Source: Tritonibacter aquimaris (GTDB lineage: Bacteria; Pseudomonadota; Alphaproteobacteria; Rhodobacterales; Rhodobacteraceae). Taken from it: a DNA stretch of 64,000 nt. The stretch's first letter is position 1, and every line of letters begins with the position of its first letter. Made by a program: the position numbers and the translations under genes. The DNA lies in assembly GCF_009617595.1 (NCBI RefSeq), contig NZ_WIXK01000001.1, forward strand, positions 62,001-126,000, given 5' to 3'. Under the pieces are notes generated by a model, which had not been told where the DNA came from, searched no databases, and saw only the letters and a list, made by a program, of their open reading frames with translations. Shown here in pieces: positions 1 through 10,100 of this stretch.

Positions 1-810
1 AGAGTTGAAAATGTTCAACCCTTTGTTCTCCATCGCCCCCATATTAAAGTCATCCACGGCGACAATGTTGAAAATGTCCAAGTCATATTCGCGACCGTAG
101 ACCTCTTCATCCCAGGTCATCGACTTTTTCAGCGCTTCCATACCAAAGGCGCATTTGTTTTCATCCCCCGGACGCACCCAGATGTTGAGCTCAACATCCT
201 TGCCGGATTTGGTGGTGAAACGATCCGGGTGATTGATCAGATCGCCGGCGACCAGCGCAAAGAGATAGGCGGGTTTGGGCCAGGGATCGTGCCATTCAGC
301 AAAGCCCGTGCCTGCCTCACCCGGATTGCCGTTGGACAGCAGCACGGGCGCGCTGCCCTCAATGCGTACGGTGAAGGTGGACATCACATCAGGACGGTCG
401 GGGTAGAAGGTGATTTTGCGGAAACCTTCGGCCTCACACTGGGTGCAATACATGCCATTGGACATATAAAGCCCTTCGAGAGCGGTATTGCCCTGCGGGT
501 TGATTTCAACCTCTGCTTCCCAGGTGAAAGGCTGGTCGGGCACGGCGCATTCCAGCCCGCCATTGATCAGATCGGGGGTGATGTCTTGACCGTCGATCTT
601 GGCCCAGATCAGCTTCAGCTCTTCGCCATGCAGAAAAAAGCGCGGATCTGCGGCGTCTTTTTTCGGGCTGAACTGGATCTTGCTGATCACGCGGGTGGTT
701 TCAGGTGCCAGTTTGAACGTCAGCGAAACCGCATCCACGTCAAAGCCAAAGGGTTTGTAATCCTTAAGGTAAATGGTTTCGGGCGCGGTGGCCGGTGCGG
801 CATCTTTCAT
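1..810 (-). CDS. pepN: Aminopeptidase N, N-terminal part (runs off the window)
   Basis: This is the first 270 codons of a zinc metallo-aminopeptidase (M1 family) that removes N-terminal residues from peptides in the cytoplasm. It is open on the minus strand from the ATG at 808-810 to the window edge, and the rest, including the HExxH zinc site, lies outside. Diagnostic features are the run around SNGMYCTQCE and FRKITFYPDRPDVMS, typical of the bacterial PepN N-terminal domain, and the substrate-binding GAMEN motif near residues 258-262, about where E. coli PepN has it. The start is supported by AGGA nine bases upstream. It is divergent from glcB. The plus-strand ORF at 229-939 is its shadow. 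Confidence 0.95.
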   Translation of the reverse strand, partial: MKDAAPATAPETIYLKDYKPFGFDVDAVSLTFKLAPETTRVISKIQFSPKKDAADPRFFLHGEELKLIWAKIDGQDITPDLINGGLECAVPDQPFTWEAEVEINPQGNTALEGLYMSNGMYCTQCEAEGFRKITFYPDRPDVMSTFTVRIEGSAPVLLSNGNPGEAGTGFAEWHDPWPKPAYLFALVAGDLINHPDRFTTKSGKDVELNIWVRPGDENKCAFGMEALKKSMTWDEEVYGREYDLDIFNIVAVDDFNMGAMENKGLNIFNS

Positions 811-1024
811 CGCAGCAGATCCTGTTTTGTCAGCTCTGTCTTATCAGTAGGAGTGATGCGCGCGCGCAGCAAGGGGCAGTTGCTGCACTATGCCCGCCTG
901 TGCCACCCCTCGGCGATTTTTGAAACAGCTCCTGCCTGAGGGGTGAAAACCACCGGGCCAGGCTCATTGCTGGAGCGTGGGAATTGCGCTAGCCATTATG
1001 GAGACAGCCAGTTGGGAGAAGATC

Positions 1025-3127
1025 ATGCGCGATATACACAACATCAAAGTGGCCGATGAACTGGCAGATTTTATTGAAGAAAAAGCCCTGCCGGGCACGG
1101 GTATTACCGCCGATCAGTTCTGGCGCGGTCTATCGGATCTGATCAACGGGCTGGGGGATGAAAACCGGGCGCTTCTGGCCAAACGATCTGAACTTCAGGG
1201 CAAGATTGATGCCTGGCATCTGGCGCACAAAGACAAACCTCATGATGCTGCCGCCTATGAGGCGTTTTTGCGCGAGATTGACTATCTCATCCCCGAGGGC
1301 GAGGCGTTTGAGATCGACACCGCCAATGTGGACCCTGAGATTGCCGAGATGTCCGGCCCGCAGCTGGTGGTGCCGATCACCAACGCGCGCTTTGCGCTGA
1401 ATGCCGCCAATGCGCGCTGGGGCAACCTCTATGATGCGCTTTATGGCACCGATGCGCTGGGCGATCTGCCTGAGGGTGGCGGTTATGACGCCGCGCGTGG
1501 GGCAAAGGTCATTGCCTATGCCAAAGCGTTTTTGGATCAGGCGGTGCCGCTGCGGGGCACAACATGGGGTGAGGTGACAGATGTTGCTGCTGCGCCGCTG
1601 GCAGATAATGCGCAGTTTCTGGGCCAGATGCAGCAGGGTGACTGGCAGGGGTTCTTGTTCCAAAACAACGGGCTAAAGATCGAAATTCTGGTGAGTGCAG
1701 ATAATGAAATCGGCCAAAATGATCCTGCACATATTGCCGCTGTAAACCTTGAGGCGGCCGTGTCGACCATCATGGATTGTGAGGATTCCGTGGCCTGTGT
1801 TGATGCGCCCGACAAGGCGCTGGCCTATTCCAACTGGCTTGGGCTGATGAAGGGCGACCTTAGCGAGACCTTTGAAAAAAATGGCAAGATCACCACGCGG
1901 GTGCTGTATCAGGATGAGACCTATACCGCGCCGGATGGCAGTGATTTCACGGTGAAATCGCGCTCGCTTTTGCTGGTGCGCAATGTGGGGCATCTGATGT
2001 CCACGCCTGCGGTGTTGGACAGCGCGGGCCGCGAGGCGGGCGAGGGCCTGCTCGATGCGATGGTCACCACGTTGATCGCGATGCATGATCTAAAGGCTGA
2101 GGGCGGCAATTCTCAAACCGGTTCGGTCTATGTGGTAAAGCCCAAGATGCACGGCCCCGAAGAGGTCGCTTTTGCGGTCAAGATCTTTGATAAGGTTGAA
2201 GACGCGCTGGGATTGCCGCGCAATACCGTCAAGCTTGGCATTATGGACGAAGAGCGGCGCACCTCGGTGAACCTGAAGGAATGCATCCGCGCGGCGAAAT
2301 CGCGGGTGGCGTTTATCAACACGGGCTTCCTGGATCGCACCGGCGATGAGATCCACACCGCGATGGAAGCGGGGGTGATGCTGCCCAAGGGTGAGATGAA
2401 GGCAACGCCTTGGATCACTTCTTATGAGGACCGCAATGTTGATATTGGTCTGGCCTGTGGCCTGAAAGGGCGCGCGCAGATTGGTAAGGGCATGTGGGCG
2501 ATGCCTGATTGCATGGAAGAGATGCTTGCGGCGAAGATTGGTCACCCAAAGGCGGGCGCATCTTGTGCCTGGGTGCCATCGCCAACGGCAGCGACATTGC
2601 ACGCGATGCATTATCACATGGTGGATGTTGCGGCGGTGCAAGAGGGGCTGCGCGCAGCTGGCCCCCGTGGCACCTTGGCAGATCTGCTGACGCTGCCGCT
2701 GACAGCGGGGGAAACCCTTAGTGATGCGGAGATCACCAGAGAGATCGAAAACAACGCACAGGGCATTTTGGGCTATGTGGTGCGCTGGGTCGATCAGGGC
2801 GTGGGCTGCTCCAAAGTGCCTGATATCAACAATGTGGGGCTGATGGAGGATCGCGCCACCTGTCGGATTTCCAGTCAGGCACTGGCGAACTGGTTGCACC
2901 ACGGGGTGGTGAGCGAGGCGCAGGTGATGGCGGCGCTGCAAAAGATGGCCGCCGTGGTGGATCAGCAGAATGCAGATGATCCGGCCTATCACCCAATGGC
3001 ACCGGGGTTTGACGGTATTGCGTTTCAGGCGGCCTGTGATCTGGTGTTCAAGGGCCGGATGCAGCCTTCTGGTTATACCGAACCTGTGCTGCACAAACGC
3101 CGCCTTGAACTGAAAGCGGCAGGCTAG
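1025..3127 (+). CDS. glcB: Malate synthase G
   Basis: Condenses glyoxylate with acetyl-CoA to malate in the cytoplasm. The 700-residue product is the length of the single-chain G isoform (E. coli 723), not the shorter A isoform. Family signatures include EEKALPGTG at the N terminus, [26 protein letters not shown], the GKGMWAMPD segment and [13 protein letters not shown] near the catalytic C-terminal region. The frame is open from 977, but the ATG at 1025 fits the family N terminus and has a GGGAG site six bases upstream, so I prefer it. The GlcG-like gene follows after a short hairpin, as in glycolate-utilisation clusters. Confidence 0.97.
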   Translation: MRDIHNIKVADELADFIEEKALPGTGITADQFWRGLSDLINGLGDENRALLAKRSELQGKIDAWHLAHKDKPHDAAAYEAFLREIDYLIPEGEAFEIDTANVDPEIAEMSGPQLVVPITNARFALNAANARWGNLYDALYGTDALGDLPEGGGYDAARGAKVIAYAKAFLDQAVPLRGTTWGEVTDVAAAPLADNAQFLGQMQQGDWQGFLFQNNGLKIEILVSADNEIGQNDPAHIAAVNLEAAVSTIMDCEDSVACVDAPDKALAYSNWLGLMKGDLSETFEKNGKITTRVLYQDETYTAPDGSDFTVKSRSLLLVRNVGHLMSTPAVLDSAGREAGEGLLDAMVTTLIAMHDLKAEGGNSQTGSVYVVKPKMHGPEEVAFAVKIFDKVEDALGLPRNTVKLGIMDEERRTSVNLKECIRAAKSRVAFINTGFLDRTGDEIHTAMEAGVMLPKGEMKATPWITSYEDRNVDIGLACGLKGRAQIGKGMWAMPDCMEEMLAAKIGHPKAGASCAWVPSPTAATLHAMHYHMVDVAAVQEGLRAAGPRGTLADLLTLPLTAGETLSDAEITREIENNAQGILGYVVRWVDQGVGCSKVPDINNVGLMEDRATCRISSQALANWLHHGVVSEAQVMAALQKMAAVVDQQNADDPAYHPMAPGFDGIAFQAACDLVFKGRMQPSGYTEPVLHKRRLELKAAG

Positions 3128-3192
3128 TCCTGAGCCGGAAACGGCGGGCTAGCCCCGAGGTGGAGGCGGCTTGGTCGCATTGAGCAAATGAC

Positions 3193-3214
3193 AAAAGAGG
3201 CGTAAACCTCTTTT
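3193..3214 (+). terminator. Hairpin between glcB and the glcG-like gene
   Basis: A perfect 8-bp stem AAAAGAGG / CCTCTTTT with a six-base loop is followed by AT-rich sequence. It may be a leaky terminator or an mRNA 3' stabiliser for glcB. The strong Shine-Dalgarno of the next gene begins only about ten bases later. Confidence 0.5.
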
Positions 3215-3233
3215 ATCATTTTGGGAGGGGACC

Positions 3234-3659
3234 ATGACGCTGACACTGGAACAGGCAAAGATCATTATTGAAACCACCCGCGCAAAGGGGCGCGAGATGG
3301 AGCTGAAGCCACTGTCTGTGGTGGTGCTGGATGCGGGTGGCCATGTGCTGGCGTTTGAACGCGAAGACAATGCGGCACCGGGGCGGTTTGGCATTGCGCA
3401 GGGCAAAGCCTATGGCGCGGTGATGCTGGGGATGGCAGGGACAGCGCAGATGGCACGTGCCGAAAGTCAGGCCTATTTTATGGCGGCGGTAAACGGCGTT
3501 TATGGTGGTCAGGTTGTGCCGGTGCCCGGTGGCATCCTGCTGCGCGACGCAGGCGGCGTGGTTGTGGGCGCGGTGGGCGTCACCGGTGATACCTCTGACA
3601 ATGATGCAATTGCGGGGCAGGCCGGGGTCCAAGCGGCAGGGCTTGTTGCTGAGATCTGA
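3234..3659 (+). CDS. glcG: GlcG/HbpS-family protein (DUF336)
   Basis: A 141-residue protein of the GlcG/HbpS family. Members form small oligomers and are found beside glycolate, propanediol and aromatic-degradation genes; some bind haem or act as extracellular sensors, but the role of GlcG itself is not established. Visible family features are the LTLEQAKIII start, the SVVVLDAGGHVLAFERED strand-loop, a central GKAYGAVML helix and the VPVPGGILL / GAVGVTGDTSDND C-terminal half. There is no signal peptide, so a cytoplasmic location is inferred. An ideal GGGAGGGG ribosome-binding site precedes the ATG. Position after glcB suggests a link to glyoxylate or glycolate use. Confidence 0.85.
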   Translation: MTLTLEQAKIIIETTRAKGREMELKPLSVVVLDAGGHVLAFEREDNAAPGRFGIAQGKAYGAVMLGMAGTAQMARAESQAYFMAAVNGVYGGQVVPVPGGILLRDAGGVVVGAVGVTGDTSDNDAIAGQAGVQAAGLVAEI

Positions 3660-3837
3660 TCGCGCAAGGATGTGGTGTAATTTTACGCACAAATATTAGT
3701 GCGCCTGAAAACTGTGCGCAGGAAATTAACACTCAGTGTGCATTGTTGAACAATGGCTTGCGCTGGTCTGGGGAATTGGCAGGCTCAGTTAGTGGCGGTA
3801 AAACTGAGCCGTCAAGAAACAATAAAATAGGTGCCGT

Positions 3838-4590
3838 ATGACGAGACCTCGCGTTGGGATCATCGGGAATTCTTATCTCTTGGATGACAGCTACCCGGTT
3901 CACGCCGGGGGCACCATGAATTCAGAGGCGGTGGCCGATGTGTCGGGCTGTATGCCGCTGATGATCCCGTCTGATCCGCGGTTTGTCTCGGTTGATGAAT
4001 TGTTGGAAGCGTTTGACGGCTTTTTGCTGACTGGCGGGCGCCCCAATGTGCATCCCAATGAATATGGCGAACCCGAGACCGAGGCGCATGGCGCGTTTGA
4101 CCGGGCGCGCGATGCGATTACCTTGCCGCTGGTGCGCGCCTGTGTGGAGCGGGGGCAGCCGTTTTTTGGCATCTGCCGCGGCTTCCAAGAGGTGAATGTC
4201 GCCATGGGCGGCACGCTGTACCCTGAGATCCGCGATTTGCCGGGGCGGATGAACCACCGGATGCCGCCGGATGGCACCATCGAGGAGAAATTCGCCCTGC
4301 GCCATTTTGTAGAGTTCACGCCGGGGGGCGAATTTGCCCGGCTGATGGGCTGCGACAAGGTGATGACCAACACATTGCACGGGCAGGGGATCAAACAGCC
4401 GGGTCAGCGTGTTGTGATTGATGGCACCGCCGAAGATGGCACGCCCGAGGCGATTTATATCAAGGATGCGCCGGGGTTCACCAAGGCAGTGCAATGGCAC
4501 CCGGAATATCACGCGCCAACCGATCCGGTCTCACGTCCGCTGTTTGAAGCTTTTGGTGAAGCCGTACACAGCTGGGCCGGGCGGAGCTGA
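3838..4590 (+). CDS. Class I glutamine amidotransferase-like hydrolase (peptidase C26, PuuD-type)
   Basis: A 250-residue gamma-glutamyl hydrolase-type protein. The nucleophile elbow is FFGICRGFQE (Cys near residue 115), and the catalytic His lies in VQWHPEYH near residue 222. The oxyanion region is FDGFLLTGGRPNVHP. The family includes gamma-glutamyl-GABA hydrolase of the putrescine pathway, but no other puu gene is present here, so the substrate is open. It appears to be a single-gene unit, with 178 non-coding bases upstream and no clear partner downstream. Confidence 0.85.
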   Translation: MTRPRVGIIGNSYLLDDSYPVHAGGTMNSEAVADVSGCMPLMIPSDPRFVSVDELLEAFDGFLLTGGRPNVHPNEYGEPETEAHGAFDRARDAITLPLVRACVERGQPFFGICRGFQEVNVAMGGTLYPEIRDLPGRMNHRMPPDGTIEEKFALRHFVEFTPGGEFARLMGCDKVMTNTLHGQGIKQPGQRVVIDGTAEDGTPEAIYIKDAPGFTKAVQWHPEYHAPTDPVSRPLFEAFGEAVHSWAGRS

Positions 4591-5336
4591 TGTCTGGGTG
4601 GATCTGGCCGTACCGTATGTGATGGCCATTTGGCGTGGCCTGCTGGCTGGGGCATAAATGGCGATGACCCGCGCCCAATTGGGTGATGCAAGGTGCATCG
4701 CCGCCCGAATGATTGAAGATGATCCCCAAAAATGAGGCCCATCCTTGCGCGCCTGTGCGCAGGCTGAAGCCTATGGAGTGCGGGGCGCGCGCGGATCACA
4801 GCCGCGATGGATTGTAGAGATGTATTTGGCGGCCCTCTTGTCGCGGATGCCGCAGGGCGGTAGCCACATAGCGCCCGGTGGTGGGAGCCCCTCGCCGACT
4901 AGATAAAGGGGGCTCAACCGGCTGATGATTTGGCCGCTGATGCAACCCTTTTTGATGAATGCCTGTTGAGCGCCAGCATAAAAACGTACCGTGTTGATGT
5001 GAGGCAGAGCAGAGCCAACCAGCCCTGAATGCCGCGCAAATGTTACGGGGCATAGCAAAATTATCGCCAAAAGCGTCGCAAAAGGACTCAAAAAGGTCGA
5101 GAATTTTGGTGTACAAAGGTATGCATCCTGCAATATAAGCAAGCCTGAATGAATCAAAGCAGCCTGTGGTAGAACAAAATCGACCACAATGCCGCATTGC
5201 GGAAAATTTCCTTCCGCCAAGTCGTGTTTTACATGGCTTTTGTTCCCTATTGGGCTCCCTGTGACAGCTTGTCGCGGGACCAATTGCATTTTGTTCGCGA
5301 AACTATGTTGCGTGGCGAACAGGGAACCTTTCGGGT
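4591..5336. other. Stretch of 746 bases without a convincing gene
   Basis: No ORF here shows a recognisable family. A minus-strand frame at 4796-5197 ends in a stretch that reads rather like protein (RGAPTTGRYVATALRHP), but its first two thirds are cysteine-rich and unconvincing; it may be the tail of a decayed gene. An imperfect hairpin (GAGCCCC ... GGGGGCTC) lies near 4888-4915. The part from about 5000 is visibly richer in A and T than the neighbours. An inverted repeat TGTTCGC (5292-5298) / GCGAACA (5315-5321) sits just before the next gene. Confidence 0.5.
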
Positions 5337-5804
5337 GTGATTAGCAAAATCGTAAAAAGATGGCTGGATATTCCGCCAGTGTGGTTGCTGTTGATGTGCG
5401 CAATTGTATGGACACAGGCAAAATTCTTGCCAATGGGTCCGCGCAATGCAATCTGGTTTCCCACAGGTCTTGTCTGGCTTGTGTGGGGCACCGCAGCAGC
5501 CTTGGTGGCAGCGGCGCTCTGGCAGATGTGGCGCCATCGCACCACGGTCCACCCGCATGATATGGCATCAAAGTTGGTGACCTCAGGGGCGTTCGGGATA
5601 AGCCGAAACCCCATCTACGTCGCTGATGTGCTGGTGCTTGTGGGTGTGGTTTTGCGGTTCGGCACTGTGGTGTCGACCCTCTGCGTCGGTGTTTTCATCT
5701 GGGTGTTGCAACGCAGATTTATCTTGGCAGAGGAGTTGCGGCTAAAGTCCCAGTTCCCGGCTCTATGGACGGAGTATAAAAATAAGACGCGAAGATGGAT
5801 CTAG
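5337..5804 (+). CDS. Isoprenylcysteine methyltransferase/PEMT-like membrane protein
   Basis: A 155-residue membrane protein with about four hydrophobic segments (roughly residues 14-32, 42-63, 94-110 and 111-125). The cytoplasmic signature LVTSGAFGISRNPIY is the S-adenosylmethionine-binding region of the ICMT/phospholipid methyltransferase superfamily, and the C-terminal EELRLKSQFPALWTEYKNKTRRW resembles the usual E-xx-L...Y...RRW ending. Bacterial members methylate lipids or unknown substrates; none can be assigned here. The start is a GTG with only a weak ribosome-binding site, so it could lie further in. Composition is more AT-rich than neighbouring genes, which hints at separate acquisition. 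Confidence 0.75.
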   Translation: MISKIVKRWLDIPPVWLLLMCAIVWTQAKFLPMGPRNAIWFPTGLVWLVWGTAAALVAAALWQMWRHRTTVHPHDMASKLVTSGAFGISRNPIYVADVLVLVGVVLRFGTVVSTLCVGVFIWVLQRRFILAEELRLKSQFPALWTEYKNKTRRWI

Positions 5805-5939
5805 CGACTTTTTTGGGCAGTTCAGCACATAAATTGGGGATCGCGCGCTGCCTGATGTATCAGGTTACGCCATTTGGTTTGTATGACTTACGATCCGTGC
5901 CACTTCTCGGCGCGGACGTGACTAAAAAGGGGAACGTAC

Positions 5940-7511
5940 GTGAAATTAGGTACGCCAAAGGAAACTTTTGCCGGGGAGGCGCGGGTGGCGCTGACCCCGG
6001 ACTCGGCGCGCCAGCTGCAAAAGCTGGGGTATGAGTGTGCAATTGAAAGCGGTGCTGGTCAGGCCGCTGGCTTTAGCGACCAATCCTACACGGATGCGGG
6101 TGTTGAAGTCATCGAAGGTGCGGATGCGCTGTGGAAAGCAGTGGATGTTGTTGCCAAGGTGCGTGAGCCGGATGCAACCGAGCTGACTTACCTTGAAAAA
6201 GGCAAGACGCTGATCTCCTTCTTCAACCCTGCGGGCAATGAAGCGGGCATGGAAGCGGCCAAGGAATCCGGCGCAAATGTGATTGCGATGGAAATGGTTC
6301 CGCGTATTTCACGTGCGCAGAAAATGGATGCTCTGTCGTCCATGGCCAATATCGCGGGCTATCGCGCTGTGATCGAGGCAGGCAACAACTTTGGTCGTTT
6401 CTTCACCGGTCAGGTGACTGCGGCGGGTAAAGTTCCCCCGGCAAAGGTTCTGATTGTGGGGGCCGGTGTTGCTGGTCTGGCTGCAATTGGTACATCGACC
6501 TCGCTGGGTGCAATTACCTATGCGTTTGACGTGCGTCCCGAAGTGGCGGAGCAGGTCGAAAGCATGGGCGCGGAATTTGTCTATCTCGACTTTGAAGAAG
6601 AGCAGCAGGATGGCGCGGCCACCGGCGGTTATGCTTCTGTTCAGTCGGAAGAGTTCCGCAACGCACAGCTGGCGAAATTCCGTGAAATCGCCCCTGACAT
6701 TGACATCGTGATCACCACCGCGCTGATCCCGAACCGTCCGGCCCCGAAACTGTGGCTGGAAGATATGGTTCAGGCGATGAAGCCGGGCTCTGTGATCATT
6801 GACCTTGCAGCCGAGCGTGGCGGCAACGTTGAAGGCACCGTCAAGGATGAGAAAATTGTCACCGACAATGGCGTGACCATTGTGGGCTACACCGATTTCC
6901 CAAGCCGGATGGCGACGCAATCGTCGAGCCTTTATGCCACCAACATTCGTCACATGATGACTGACCTGACCCCTGAAAAAGACGGTCAGATCAATCACAA
7001 CATGGAAGACGATGTGATCCGTGGTGCAACTGTCACCCACGAAGGTGCAATCACCTTCCCGCCGCCTCCGCCAAAAGTGGCCGCGATTGCAGCCAAGCCC
7101 AAAGAAGTGGTGCCCGAGCTGACACCGGAAGAAAAACGCGCGCAAGAAGTTGCAGCGTTCAAAGCGCAGACCAAACAGCAGGTGACCTTGCTGACCATTG
7201 GTGCAGCGCTTCTGCTGGGTGTGGGCCTGATTGCGCCTGCAAGCTTTATGCAGCACTTCATCGTGTTTGTTCTGTCGGTGTTTGTTGGCTTCCAGGTGAT
7301 CTGGAATGTTTCGCACAGCCTGCACACCCCGCTGATGGCGGTGACCAATGCGATTTCATCGATCATCATTTTGGGTGCATTGATGCAGATCGGCTCCGGC
7401 TCCTGGCTGGTGATCCTCTTGGGTGCGCTCTCGGTGTTTATGGCCGGGATCAACATCTTTGGCGGCTTCCTCGTGACACGGCGTATGCTCGCCATGTTCC
7501 AGAAATCCTAA
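5940..7511 (+). CDS. pntA: NAD(P) transhydrogenase subunit alpha
   Basis: The NAD(H)-binding half of the proton-translocating transhydrogenase, which transfers hydride from NADH to NADP+ using the proton gradient. The 523 residues comprise an alanine-dehydrogenase-like domain I (start [20 protein letters not shown], dinucleotide loop [11 protein letters not shown] near residue 175), a proline-rich linker ([10 protein letters not shown] near 375) and four C-terminal transmembrane helices from about residue 420. This is the E. coli two-gene layout, not the three-gene form of Rhodospirillum. The start is a GTG with AAGGGGAA upstream; an ATG is not available nearby. pntB follows after 13 bases. 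Confidence 0.97.
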   Translation: MKLGTPKETFAGEARVALTPDSARQLQKLGYECAIESGAGQAAGFSDQSYTDAGVEVIEGADALWKAVDVVAKVREPDATELTYLEKGKTLISFFNPAGNEAGMEAAKESGANVIAMEMVPRISRAQKMDALSSMANIAGYRAVIEAGNNFGRFFTGQVTAAGKVPPAKVLIVGAGVAGLAAIGTSTSLGAITYAFDVRPEVAEQVESMGAEFVYLDFEEEQQDGAATGGYASVQSEEFRNAQLAKFREIAPDIDIVITTALIPNRPAPKLWLEDMVQAMKPGSVIIDLAAERGGNVEGTVKDEKIVTDNGVTIVGYTDFPSRMATQSSSLYATNIRHMMTDLTPEKDGQINHNMEDDVIRGATVTHEGAITFPPPPPKVAAIAAKPKEVVPELTPEEKRAQEVAAFKAQTKQQVTLLTIGAALLLGVGLIAPASFMQHFIVFVLSVFVGFQVIWNVSHSLHTPLMAVTNAISSIIILGALMQIGSGSWLVILLGALSVFMAGINIFGGFLVTRRMLAMFQKS

Positions 7512-7524
7512 GGAGTACAGGTAG

Positions 7525-8958
7525 ATGGAATTCGGATTTACCACTGCGGCCTATGTTGTGGCTGCTGTTCTCTTCATCCTGTCCTTGGGTGGTCTCTCAG
7601 GTCAGGAAAGCGCGAAACGCGCGGTATGGTACGGCATTGTCGGCATGGCGCTGGCGGTGTTTGCAACCCTGATCGGCCCCGGTGCGGGTCTTTGGGTGCT
7701 GTCGCTTATCCTGATCGCCTGTGGCGGTTTGATCGGCTATATGCTGGCGTCCAAGGTTGAAATGACCCAGATGCCTGAGCTGGTTGCGGGCATGCACGCG
7801 CTTGTGGGTCTGGCTGCGGTATTTGTGGGCTTTAACGCCCATATCGAACTGGGCCGTGTTCTGCTGATGGATGACGCCGCCAAGAAAACGCTGGAAGGTT
7901 TTGCTGCGCTTCTCGCCAAGAAAGACGGTGTTGAGATCGGCATCCTGCGGGTTGAGCTGTTCCTTGGTGTGTTCATTGGTGCGGTGACATTTACCGGTTC
8001 TGTGGTTGCTTATGGCAAACTGTCTGGCCGGGTCACATCAGCGGCCACGAAACTGCCGGGCGGCCACCTGCTGAACATCGCAGCGGCTGTTATTTCGCTG
8101 CTGGCACTGTTCTGGTACATGGGCTCTGGCGGCTTCTTCCCGCTGTTCATCATGACACTGGCGGCGCTGTTCATCGGCTACCACCTGATCATGGGCATCG
8201 GCGGCGCCGACATGCCGGTGGTTGTTTCTATGCTGAACTCCTATTCAGGCTGGGCCGCGGCGGCGATTGGTTTCTCGCTTGGCAACGACCTGTTGATCGT
8301 TGTGGGTGCGCTTGTGGGCTCCTCTGGTGCGATCCTCAGCTACATCATGTGTAAGGCGATGAACCGTTCGTTCGTCAGCGTTATCCTGGGCGGCTTTGGC
8401 GGCACCTCTGGCCCTGCTATGGAAGTTGAAGGCGAACAGATCGCAATCGACGCCGATGGCGTGGCTGCGGCACTGGAAGAGGCCGACAGTGTGGTCATCA
8501 TTCCGGGCTACGGCATGGCGGTTGCACAGGCACAGCAAAACGTGGCTGAGCTGACCCGTCGTCTGCGCGCCAAAGGCAAAGAAGTGCGCTTTGCGATCCA
8601 CCCGGTTGCGGGCCGTCTGCCGGGCCACATGAACGTTCTTCTGGCTGAAGCAAAAGTGCCTTATGACATCGTGCTTGAGATGGAAGAGATCAACGATGAC
8701 TTCCCGGAAACCGATGTGGCGATTGTTATTGGCTCCAATGACATCGTGAACCCGGCGGCACAGGAAGATCCCAACTCGCCGATCGCGGGCATGCCGGTTC
8801 TGGAGTGCTGGAAAGCCAAGCAGGTGTTTGTATCCAAGCGTGGTCAGGGTACCGGGTATTCCGGCATCGAGAACCCGCTGTTTTACAAAGACAACACCCG
8901 CATGTTCTACGGTGATGCAAAAGCCTCACTCGACTCTTTGCTGACCATGATCAGCTGA
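7525..8958 (+). CDS. pntB: NAD(P) transhydrogenase subunit beta
   Basis: The membrane and NADP(H)-binding half of transhydrogenase. The 477 residues contain about nine transmembrane helices in the first 290 residues, then domain III with the NADP-binding [11 protein letters not shown] near 326 and the conserved [18 protein letters not shown] and [11 protein letters not shown] segments. It forms one operon with pntA (13-base gap) and ends at a strong terminator. In this group the enzyme mainly supplies NADPH. No unusual residues seen. Confidence 0.97.
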   Translation: MEFGFTTAAYVVAAVLFILSLGGLSGQESAKRAVWYGIVGMALAVFATLIGPGAGLWVLSLILIACGGLIGYMLASKVEMTQMPELVAGMHALVGLAAVFVGFNAHIELGRVLLMDDAAKKTLEGFAALLAKKDGVEIGILRVELFLGVFIGAVTFTGSVVAYGKLSGRVTSAATKLPGGHLLNIAAAVISLLALFWYMGSGGFFPLFIMTLAALFIGYHLIMGIGGADMPVVVSMLNSYSGWAAAAIGFSLGNDLLIVVGALVGSSGAILSYIMCKAMNRSFVSVILGGFGGTSGPAMEVEGEQIAIDADGVAAALEEADSVVIIPGYGMAVAQAQQNVAELTRRLRAKGKEVRFAIHPVAGRLPGHMNVLLAEAKVPYDIVLEMEEINDDFPETDVAIVIGSNDIVNPAAQEDPNSPIAGMPVLECWKAKQVFVSKRGQGTGYSGIENPLFYKDNTRMFYGDAKASLDSLLTMIS

Positions 8959-8979
8959 TCTGGATCGATATAACAGATG

Positions 8980-9009
8980 AAAAGGCGCTCCATTCGGGGC
9001 GCCTTTTTT
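8980..9009. terminator. Bidirectional intrinsic terminator after pntB
   Basis: Stem AAAGGCGC (8981-8988) / GCGCCTTT (8999-9006), ten-base loop, followed by TTTTTT on the plus strand and TTTT on the minus strand. It lies between the convergent pntB and hxlR-type genes and can serve both. Confidence 0.85.
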
Positions 9010-9014
9010 GTGGA

Positions 9015-9380
9015 CTACTCTGCGGCCTGTTGCACGGCGGGATCCGGGAAACCTTTGTCGGGCAGCCAGCCCGCAGCATCCCATTTCAGTGCAACCTCAT
9101 GCAGCGAGCGCAGCGCCTGATGCAGGTCGCGGCCCTGTTCGGTCAGCTCATAGCTGACCTCGGGCGGGATGGTGGATTTTTGTATCCTGAGCACAATGCC
9201 GTTTTTCTCAAGCATGCGCAGCCGGTCGGTCAGAACCTTGGCCGAGATCTGCGGCATCAGCCCCATCAGCTCACCAAATCGCAATGGCCCCTCGCAGGAG
9301 AGTTGCCACAAGATGCTGGTGGTCCAACGACCTGTAACGGCTTTGAGAACGGGATCCATCGGGCAGCCGGCAGAAGACAT
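9015..9380 (-). CDS. HxlR-family winged-helix transcriptional regulator
   Basis: A 121-residue one-domain regulator. The HxlR signature is clear: CPMDPVLKAVTGRWTTSILW (recognition fold start with a conserved Cys at residue 6), LRFGELMGLMPQISAKVLTDRLRMLEKNGIV (helix-turn-helix and wing) and SYELTEQGRDL. HxlR proteins usually control a divergently transcribed oxidoreductase gene and respond to electrophiles or redox stress, sometimes through the N-terminal Cys. That layout is present here: the flavodoxin-like gene starts 102 bases away with palindromes between. The inducer is not deducible. Confidence 0.92.
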   Translation of the reverse strand: MSSAGCPMDPVLKAVTGRWTTSILWQLSCEGPLRFGELMGLMPQISAKVLTDRLRMLEKNGIVLRIQKSTIPPEVSYELTEQGRDLHQALRSLHEVALKWDAAGWLPDKGFPDPAVQQAAE

Positions 9381-9397
9381 AATGTTCGGTTTCCTTT

Positions 9398-9426
9398 TGG
9401 TAACTGGTTACTTATTGGTAATTACT
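9398..9426. promoter_or_regulatory. Candidate HxlR operator (two palindromes)
   Basis: GTAACTGGTTAC (9400-9411) and GTAATTAC (9418-9425) are two related palindromes with starts 18 bases apart, between the divergent regulator and flavodoxin-like genes. Similar GTAAC/GTTAC half-sites are typical of HxlR targets. The placement, about 20 bases from the regulator start codon, fits autorepression. Confidence 0.55.
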
Positions 9427-9482
9427 TACTTTTTGAATGTAGGTTTGCCATCTGTGCTGTGCAACCAGTAAGGAGAGTGCAG

Positions 9483-10055
9483 ATGGCACGTATCGAAATT
9501 ATTTATTTTTCTGGCTATGGGCATACGGCCAAACAGGCACAGGCGGTGCTGGACGGGGCGCAGAGCAAAGCTGATGCGCGTCTGTGGGCGGTTCCCGATG
9601 ATGGTGTGGTGTCAGATGCGCTGTGGGCGGCGGCGGATGCGGCGGATGCGCTGATTTTTGGCGCGCCCACCTATATGGGCGGGGTGCCCTGGCAATTTAA
9701 GCGCTTTATCGATGCATCCTCTGGCCGCTGGCAGGAGCGCAAATGGGCCAGTAAAATCACCGGTGGTTTCACCAATAGCGCCAGCGCCGTGGGTGACAAA
9801 GGTGAGACCATGAACTACCTGCGCACCTTTACCGGCCAGCATGGAATGCTGTGGGTGCCGCTCAATCAGGCACCCGCCAATATGCTGAACTCGGGGCCGG
9901 ATGATCGTAACTTTGCCGGGGGCTCCAGCGGCGCCTTGGCGATTTCGCCCGCGGATGCCAGGCCCGATCAGGCACCGGGCAAGGGCGATCTGCAATCGGC
10001 GCATGATTATGGAGCCTATATCGCCGGAATTGCCCAGCTGCATGCGGCGCGATAA
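9483..10055 (+). CDS. WrbA/flavodoxin-like NAD(P)H oxidoreductase
   Basis: A 190-residue flavodoxin-fold protein. The N-terminal IEIIYFSGYGHTAKQAQAV contains the FMN phosphate loop, and GAPTYMGGVPWQFKRFID is the second flavin-contact region seen in WrbA-like and flavodoxin-family quinone reductases. Related proteins reduce quinones or carry electrons. The frame is open from 9030, but the ATG at 9483 has an AAGGAGAG site at the right distance and begins exactly at the fold; the upstream part is antisense to hxlR. Likely controlled by the divergent HxlR protein and ended by the terminator at 10074. Confidence 0.9.
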   Translation: MARIEIIYFSGYGHTAKQAQAVLDGAQSKADARLWAVPDDGVVSDALWAAADAADALIFGAPTYMGGVPWQFKRFIDASSGRWQERKWASKITGGFTNSASAVGDKGETMNYLRTFTGQHGMLWVPLNQAPANMLNSGPDDRNFAGGSSGALAISPADARPDQAPGKGDLQSAHDYGAYIAGIAQLHAAR

Positions 10056-10073
10056 TCTGCGGTTTTGATCAGG

Positions 10074-10100
10074 CAGGGGGCCGTTGCGCCCCCTGTTTTT
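10074..10100 (+). terminator. Intrinsic terminator after the flavodoxin-like gene
   Basis: Stem CAGGGGG / CCCCCTG (10074-10080, 10089-10095), eight-base loop, then TTTTT. Confidence 0.85.

Noticed and set aside
229-939. Plus-strand 236-codon frame at the window start
   Set aside because: It is antisense to the clear pepN reading frame, which carries the GAMEN motif; the plus-strand product has no recognisable family.
2090-3094. 334-codon minus-strand frame opposite glcB
   Set aside because: Shadow of malate synthase G; composition is typical of antisense translation.
4796-5197. 133-codon minus-strand frame in the gene-poor stretch
   Set aside because: Only its last about 35 residues look protein-like; no family, no ribosome-binding site, so it is noted under the intergenic entry and not called as a gene.
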